Notes under the pieces: model-generated
What the model saw: the letters and a program-made list of their open reading frames with translations, nothing else
Database searches by the model: none
What the model was told of the DNA's origin: nothing
Program-made: the position numbers and the translations under genes
Assembly (NCBI GenBank): GCA_038040385.1
Contig: JBBPII010000021.1
Location: forward strand, 46,510-110,509
From: Gilichinskyi gelida
Lineage (GTDB): Bacteria; Acidobacteriota; Thermoanaerobaculia; Gp7-AA8
Length of the DNA: 64,000 bases
Direction of reading: 5' to 3'
In this document: one piece after another, positions 59,167 through 64,000 of the stretch
Layout of the letters: every line of letters starts with the position of its first letter
Numbering within the stretch: the first letter of the stretch is position 1

Positions 59167-59859
59167 CGCGGACGCTGTGATACCGCGCCTCATCCGAATC
59201 AAGTAGTACGTCACTCCCGCCACCAACATCATCGGCAATCCGAGTCCGAGCAGAAGTCCTGCCATACCCTCCACCCGCAGGCGCCCCGCGCCGCTGGCTG
59301 GGATCAACACGGCTCGGCCAAGCGGACCGGCCGAAAAGACGACGTACGAGATCACATTCCATCCTAGATGCAGCCCGATGGGAGCGGCGATCGAGCGCGT
59401 CGTTGCGAATGCGAGCGCACACATCAGGCCGAAGGCCCCCGTGAGCAAGAGGATGAACGCCATGGCCACCGGGTTGCCCAACACACCGTAAGAGAACCAG
59501 TGGTAGATCCCGAAGGCCACCGCCCCGAGCGGGACGGCGCGCCGAGCGCCCAGGAGCCGGATCGCTTGGTAGAGCAGATATCCCCTGAAGAGCAGCTCCT
59601 CGTAGAGGACGGAGTTGGTGTTCCACCGGAGACTCTCCAGCAGGAGTGCGCCGCTGAGGTCCGGGTTCAACCGCCAAAACGTGCCGGTCGCCAAGGAGTA
59701 GCCGAATTGTTGGAGGGCCGCCGCTGCGCCGGCCACGAGAAAGCCGGCGGAGAACTCACGGAGGCGGAGTCGCGGCGCGTTGAGACCGATCGCACCGAGA
59801 TCCTTCCCTTCGAGCCGGAGCAGGATCCAAGTAACGGCTATGAGGATGATTCCAATCAT
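59158..59859 (-). CDS. CPBP-family intramembrane metalloprotease
   Basis: A 233-residue protein with six to eight helices and the CPBP motifs EELLFRGYLL and FGIYHWFSY, plus HLGWNVISYVVF. The Glu-Glu and His residues coordinate the metal in the membrane. The substrate is unknown. ATG at 59857-59859 is preferred; upstream sequence is basic and overlaps the gene end region of the phosphatase. Confidence 0.88.
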   Translation of the reverse strand: MIGIILIAVTWILLRLEGKDLGAIGLNAPRLRLREFSAGFLVAGAAAALQQFGYSLATGTFWRLNPDLSGALLLESLRWNTNSVLYEELLFRGYLLYQAIRLLGARRAVPLGAVAFGIYHWFSYGVLGNPVAMAFILLLTGAFGLMCALAFATTRSIAAPIGLHLGWNVISYVVFSAGPLGRAVLIPASGAGRLRVEGMAGLLLGLGLPMMLVAGVTYYLIRMRRGITASASS

Positions 59860-59893
59860 CGGAAGCGAGCAGTTGCGCGGTTCAGCCCGTCGC

Positions 59894-61894
59894 TCAAGCC
59901 GTCGCTTCTGCCAGCGCTTCCTCCGGCGCATGCACCACCAGCGTCCGGAAGTTGTCGAAGCGGAGCACCATCACCGTGCGATCGTCGTCGGCGGGGCGGG
60001 TGCCGGAGTGGCGGGCCACGGCGTCGAGGATGCGGTCTCGGATGGCGGACGGCGAGCGGTCCTCGGCGGCGGCGAGCAGTTGCTCGAGCTGATCGAATCC
60101 GAACGGGTCGCCGCTCTCGTCCTGCGCCTCGACGATGCCGTCGGAGAGGTACACGACCGCGTCGCCTTCGCGCAGCTCGACTTCCGCGGTCCGGGTCATG
60201 ATCTGGCTGCGCACGCCCAAGGGGAGCGAGGGGACCTCGATGCCCAAAGGCGGCTGCCCTTCCCGGAGCAGGTATGGGTACAGATGCCCGGCGTTGGTGT
60301 GGCGGAGCGTGCCGCGCTCGAGGTCGAAGATGGTGAACGCCAGGGTCATGAACGCCCGGCGCTCCGTCGAGCGGTAGACCAGCTCGTTGAGACGCCGGAA
60401 GAGCGAGACCTCGTCGGCCCCCTCTTCGACCAGCGTGGTCATGGCGGCTTTCACCATCGCCATCACCAAGCCGGTCGAAAGGCCGTGGCCGGAGACATCG
60501 CCGATGGCCACGGCCAGGCGGGTCTTGTCGAGATTGAAGACATCGTAGTAGTCGCCGCCGATGGACGTCGTCGGCTCGAAGTGCGCGGAGAACGACACGC
60601 CGCGGAACGACGGCCCTTCCTTCGGCAGCAGATTGCGCTGGATGGTGGCGGCGATCTCGATCTCGCTCTGCAGCCGCTCCTTCTCCGCCACGTTGGTCAG
60701 CAGCGAGGCGATGGACTCGGTCATCCGGTCGAACGATTGCGCCATCTCGCCGAGCTGGTTGTGCGGGCGCATGCTGATGCGGTAGCTGAAGTCGCCGCGC
60801 TCGACCGCCTTGGTCCCCTTCTCGATGCGGTTCACCGCGCGGGTGATGGAGTAGATCAACACGGCGGCGAACATCACCGCCACCATGTAGATGAAGATCA
60901 GCATGGTGGTGAGGATGGCGATCGCCTTCAGCAGCCCGTCCAGGTATTTGCTTCCCTCGGCGCCGAAATAGAAGTTGAGAATGTTGGGCACCGGATTGAC
61001 GATGAGCGTCACCAGCTGATGGGTGCTGGCGCCGCCGGTCTCCCAGCGGATGAGGTCCGTGACGTCGGGCCAGATGATCTTGCGGCCGATGGAGCCGAGG
61101 AGCAGCTTGTCGAACTCGTCGTCCTTGCCGTCGATGTTGATGTTGATGCCGCCGCCGCGTTTGCGCTGGCCGCGGTTCGCATCGGTCCCGTCGCCCTCGC
61201 TGGTCATGCGCACGATCATGCCGTCGCGCTCCTGAAGATCATTGGCCCAGTGGCGGTCGAGTGGCTGCACGAACACTACGTTGCGGTTCGACTCCGGAAA
61301 CTGGCGCGACACCACCAGCATCGGCCGCCTGTCGCGCCAGGCCATGCCGCTGAAGGTCGACTTCCGCAGCCACTCCGGCAGCTTCGCGCCGCTGGCGTCG
61401 GCGGTGTCGTAGATCTCGAGGGTGGGGAGCGCGTCGGCCGGCTTCTTCCCGGTCAGCCCGTACTCGCGCGCGGCGGACTCCATCTGTCCCAGGCTGGCCT
61501 GCCGCTCGCCGCGCAGCGCCGCCTGGGTCATCACCCCGGCGATCATGTAGCCGATGGTCAGCAGCAGGATGCCGAAGAGGAAGAACGGCAGCACGCCGAT
61601 CATCACGTAGCTGAGGAACAGGCGCCGTCCCACCCGCCAGAAGAGCCTGCGCAGCATCCAGCGGACCACCACGGCGAAGGCGTACATGGTAACGGCGATG
61701 AAGATCAGCGCCGCCATGAAGGAGATGAAGGTGAAGATGCCGGTGGAGATCTTGAACTTCTCGAGGAGGTTGGAGATCTGGGCGTCTACGACGATGACCG
61801 CGATGGCGATGATCCAGACTGCGAACAGCTTCCCGGCGCGCCGGGTGGGCGGCGGCTCGGGGTTCGACTGGACCGGCAGCATCGGTCTCTGCAT
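59894..61894 (-). CDS. Membrane-bound SpoIIE-type PP2C phosphatase
   Basis: A 666-residue sensor phosphatase. Three N-terminal helices (residues 20-130) and a periplasmic domain of about 190 residues with a Gly/Arg-rich GQRKRGGGININIDGK are followed by a further helix, a HAMP domain (SITRAVNRIEKGTKAVERGD), a coiled coil and the PP2C core (GGDYYDVFNLD, IGDVSGHGLSTGLVMA, HTNAGHLYPYLL, SDGIVEAQDE). It probably dephosphorylates an anti-anti-sigma factor, but no partner-switch gene is adjacent. ATG at 61892-61894. Confidence 0.92.
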   Translation of the reverse strand: MQRPMLPVQSNPEPPPTRRAGKLFAVWIIAIAVIVVDAQISNLLEKFKISTGIFTFISFMAALIFIAVTMYAFAVVVRWMLRRLFWRVGRRLFLSYVMIGVLPFFLFGILLLTIGYMIAGVMTQAALRGERQASLGQMESAAREYGLTGKKPADALPTLEIYDTADASGAKLPEWLRKSTFSGMAWRDRRPMLVVSRQFPESNRNVVFVQPLDRHWANDLQERDGMIVRMTSEGDGTDANRGQRKRGGGININIDGKDDEFDKLLLGSIGRKIIWPDVTDLIRWETGGASTHQLVTLIVNPVPNILNFYFGAEGSKYLDGLLKAIAILTTMLIFIYMVAVMFAAVLIYSITRAVNRIEKGTKAVERGDFSYRISMRPHNQLGEMAQSFDRMTESIASLLTNVAEKERLQSEIEIAATIQRNLLPKEGPSFRGVSFSAHFEPTTSIGGDYYDVFNLDKTRLAVAIGDVSGHGLSTGLVMAMVKAAMTTLVEEGADEVSLFRRLNELVYRSTERRAFMTLAFTIFDLERGTLRHTNAGHLYPYLLREGQPPLGIEVPSLPLGVRSQIMTRTAEVELREGDAVVYLSDGIVEAQDESGDPFGFDQLEQLLAAAEDRSPSAIRDRILDAVARHSGTRPADDDRTVMVLRFDNFRTLVVHAPEEALAEATA

Positions 61895-61904
61895 GGACCT
61901 CAGC

Positions 61905-62618
61905 TTATACGGACATTTCGCGCCGCGGTTCGCCGGCCGTGCTCTCCTCCACCAAAAGGCCCTTTTCGAGGTGAAGCGTCCGCCGGGCGTGCAGCGCCGC
62001 CTTCGGGTCGTGGGTGACCATGACGATGGTCTTCTCGAACTCCTCATTGAGCCGGCGCAGCAGCTCGAGGGTCTCCTCGGCGTTGCGCGCGTCGAGGTCG
62101 CCGGTCGGCTCGTCGGCCACGATCAGCGTCGGGTCGGTGACGATGGCCCGGGCGATGGCCACGCGCTGCTCCTGCCCCCCCGATAACTGCCGCGGGTAGT
62201 GGAACATCCGGTCGGCGAGGTCGACGATGCCCAGGGCAGCGTGGACGTGCTCCCGCCGCTGCTTCTTCGTGAGCTTCGTCAGCAGCAGCGGCAGCTCCAC
62301 GTTCTCGTACGCGTTGAGCACCGGCACCAGGTTGTAGAGCTGAAAGATGAAGCCGACGTGCCGCGCGCGCCACGCCGCGAGCGCCGTCTCGGTGAAGCGC
62401 GAGATCTCCTTGCCGCCCACGATCACCTTGCCGCTCGTCGGCCGGTCGATGCCGGCAATGAGATTGAGCAGGGTGGTCTTCCCTGATCCCGACGGCCCCA
62501 TGAGGGCGAGGAAGTCGCCCGCGGGTACGGCCAGCGACACGCCGTTGAGGACGGGGACGTCGAAGGTGTCGCGCCGATAGACCTTGCGGACGTTGTCGAT
62601 GACGATGAGGGGGGTCAT
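61905..62618 (-). CDS. ABC transporter ATPase, MacB/LolD type
   Basis: A 237-residue ATPase: Walker A GPSGSGKTTLLNLIAG, Q-loop FIFQLYNLVPVLNAYENVELPL, signature LSGGQEQRVAIARAI, Walker B IVADEPTGDLD and the H-loop VMVTHD. The FxxYNLVP segment and length identify the LolD/MacB group for export of lipoproteins or drugs. A permease is missing in this window, while an adaptor lies upstream. Confidence 0.93.
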   Translation of the reverse strand: MTPLIVIDNVRKVYRRDTFDVPVLNGVSLAVPAGDFLALMGPSGSGKTTLLNLIAGIDRPTSGKVIVGGKEISRFTETALAAWRARHVGFIFQLYNLVPVLNAYENVELPLLLTKLTKKQRREHVHAALGIVDLADRMFHYPRQLSGGQEQRVAIARAIVTDPTLIVADEPTGDLDARNAEETLELLRRLNEEFEKTIVMVTHDPKAALHARRTLHLEKGLLVEESTAGEPRREMSV

Positions 62619-62669
62619 TGCTGGTCGTTGGTCGCCGCTTGGATTCGTGTTCATGTTACGGCCGATAAA

Positions 62670-62772
62670 GGAACGCCGGCGTCCTCGCCGGCTGGCTCGC
62701 AGGCGTCCGCGCCTGCGTTCCCGAGAGGCGGCGGGGACGCCGCCGCGCCAGCCGCCGGGACGGCGGCGTTCC
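62670..62772. repeat. Palindromic repeat, family B
   Basis: A nested inverted repeat (GGAACGCCGGCGTCC ... GGACGGCGGCGTTCC) that fills most of the gap between the adaptor and ATPase genes; the adaptor's stop lies two bases away. Confidence 0.9.
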
Positions 62773-62773
62773 G

Positions 62774-63916
62774 CTAGCCGCCGTTCACCCGGACCAGATC
62801 CCCATCCTCCAGCGGCCGCGGCGCGGAAATGACGACGTGCTCGCCGCCTTTCAGGCCGCCGGTGATCTCCACGCGGCCGTCGTGCGTCGCGCCGGTCGTG
62901 ACGGGCCGCAGCGCGACACGGTTCTCCTCGCCGACCACCGCCACCCGCCCACCCGTCACGGCCACCGCCGGCAGCCAGATGCGCGGCGTCTCGCGCAACT
63001 CGGACTCGCTGCGCGCGCGCTCCAGGAACGCCGCGGTGGCGCTCATCTCCGGCAGCAGGCGGTCGCCGGGATCGACGATCTTCACCTTCACCTTGACCGT
63101 CGCCTTGGCCCGGTCGGCGGTGGGGATGATCTGCCGCACCATGCCGCGCCACTTCCGCCCGGGAAAGGCGTCGACGGACACCTCGGCCGGCTGTCCCTCG
63201 CGCAATTGCGCGATGTTCGACTCGTTGACGTCGGCCTCGACCTCCAGCGTAGCCAGGTCGACCAGGGTGCAGATCGCCCCCGCCGGCAGCGTGCCGGCGA
63301 CCTGCCCGATCATCACCGAGGAGATGACCTCCCCGACTTCGGTCGACTTGGTGGCGATCGTGCCGTCGAACGGCGCGCGGACCACCATGTCCGTCCGGTT
63401 GATCTCGATCTGCGCCACGCGCGCCCGCGCCGCCTGCCGCCGCGCGTCGGCGTTGTCGAGCAGCGCGCGGCTGGTGACGCCCTGCTTCCAGAGCGCCGAC
63501 TGCCGGTCGAACTCGCGCTGCGCGTCGGCAAGTGCGGCGCGTCCCTCCTCGAGCCGCGCCTCGACGTCGCTGCTCTCCAGCACGGCGAGCACCTGCCCGC
63601 GCTTCACCTTCTGCCCCACCTCGAAGTTGAGGCGCACCACCTTCCCCGACCACTTCGGGGTGATCTTCGCCTGACGGTTGGCGACGATGTAGCCGGTAGC
63701 CGTGAGCAGCGGGGGGTTGGAGACGTTCATGGCCGGCTTGGCCACGATGACCTCGACCAGCGGCGCGCGCGCCGGAACGACCCAGCGGACCCAGGCGATC
63801 CACGCCAGCGCCACGGCGACGACAATCGCGATCACCCAGCCGATGATGGGTCGCTTGGCCGCGTCTTCATCGCCGCGATCGATGCGCAGGGCGGAGAGGT
63901 CGGGGCGAGCGGTCAC
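62774..63916 (-). CDS. Periplasmic adaptor (membrane-fusion) protein
   Basis: A 380-residue HlyD/RND-type adaptor with one N-terminal helix (WVIAIVVAVALAWIAWVRWVV), a lipoyl domain (KVVRLNFEVGQKVKRGQVLAVLESS), a coiled hairpin (residues 125-190), beta-barrel DGTIATKSTEVGEVIS and a membrane-proximal domain. It links an inner-membrane transporter with an outer-membrane channel. GTG start at 63914-63916. Presumably the partner of the ATPase downstream and a permease beyond the window edge or lost. Confidence 0.92.
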   Translation of the reverse strand: MTARPDLSALRIDRGDEDAAKRPIIGWVIAIVVAVALAWIAWVRWVVPARAPLVEVIVAKPAMNVSNPPLLTATGYIVANRQAKITPKWSGKVVRLNFEVGQKVKRGQVLAVLESSDVEARLEEGRAALADAQREFDRQSALWKQGVTSRALLDNADARRQAARARVAQIEINRTDMVVRAPFDGTIATKSTEVGEVISSVMIGQVAGTLPAGAICTLVDLATLEVEADVNESNIAQLREGQPAEVSVDAFPGRKWRGMVRQIIPTADRAKATVKVKVKIVDPGDRLLPEMSATAAFLERARSESELRETPRIWLPAVAVTGGRVAVVGEENRVALRPVTTGATHDGRVEITGGLKGGEHVVISAPRPLEDGDLVRVNGG

Positions 63917-63944
63917 GGGGGCGATGATAACCGCCGCGAGATCA

Positions 63945-64000
63945 CTGTAGGGGCGCGGGGGCGCGGCGCCCGCCCCCCCCCCGGGCCGGGGGGGGGGGGG
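63945..64000. other. C/G homopolymer contig end, likely artefact
   Basis: A half-copy of family C (CTGTAGGGGCGCGGG) runs into long C and G tracts with no coding pattern. This looks like a sequencing or assembly artefact at a contig end rather than biological sequence. Confidence 0.75.

Noticed and set aside
63945..64000. Terminal poly-C/poly-G considered as a telomere-like or G-quadruplex element
   Set aside because: It is exactly at the sequence end, irregular and homopolymeric, as expected for an assembly or sequencing artefact.

Overview
The window is high-GC, densely packed bacterial DNA with no rRNA, tRNA or CRISPR array that I could recognise. Its gene set points to the Acidobacteriota, probably a soil lineage near Thermoanaerobaculia: a CarD regulator, a VWFA-type secreted protein, a PA0069-type radical SAM protein, a YkgJ cluster protein, LpxH and OmpA proteins implying an outer membrane, and families of short GC-rich palindromic repeats at many junctions. 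The phylum call is inference from gene content; 'Gram-negative-type envelope' is firmer. No gene-free stretch exceeds about 270 bases. The last ~60 bases are C/G homopolymer and look like a contig-edge artefact.

Layout. 1-5.7 kb (minus): aspartate-family cluster asd, lysC, dapB, dapA and a cut-off next gene, behind a polytopic membrane protein. 5.7-9.7 kb (plus): ammonium transporter amtB, PII protein, MFS exporter, radical SAM protein. 9.8-21.5 kb: small secreted and repair genes, an ABC-2 exporter divergent from a quinone oxidoreductase, xth, a VWA-OmpA pair, and a receiver-GAF / GAF-GGDEF signalling pair. 21.7-30.3 kb: M28 peptidase, CHRD-domain secreted protein, BadF-type kinase, LOG protein, CNNM/CBS membrane protein, orphan ModA. 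30.2-34.4 kb (minus): dnaJ-like, macro-like, lpxH-like, metallo-beta-lactamase and aroA genes in one overlapping run. 34.4-36.5 kb (plus): glgC-rph. 36.5-46.2 kb (minus): a ten-gene run in which almost every start overlaps the preceding stop: HicB, queC, queE, methylmalonyl-CoA epimerase, small protein, lipoprotein, tyrA, two paralogous YfhO-like proteins and a glycosyltransferase-like protein.

46-51.6 kb is the accessory region. It holds a DUF433/PIN (VapBC45-like) module, a 5' remnant of a DNA methyltransferase, and an MNT-HepT toxin-antitoxin locus whose toxin gene is cut in two by a 3,119-bp island (membrane protein, XRE regulator, two plus-strand genes, an IS1595-family transposase fragment and a coupled 50-residue basic protein). 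Joining base 51012 directly to base 47892 restores an in-frame HepT with its R-x4-H-x-Y motif.

51.6-64 kb: deoA and deoB, carD with a near-consensus promoter, lipA, xerD, lytic transglycosylase, CPBP protease, SpoIIE-type phosphatase, and an ABC/adaptor efflux pair. A 404-bp toxin-antitoxin cassette is wedged behind xerD between two identical 23-bp copies of the xerD 3' end.

Two themes run through the window. First, palindromic repeats lie not only between genes but in frame inside genes, giving peptide inserts, start codons and stop codons; the YfhO paralogues act as mutual controls. Second, many operon-leading genes have a -10-like hexamer only 6-10 bases before the start codon and no Shine-Dalgarno, suggesting common leaderless transcription.
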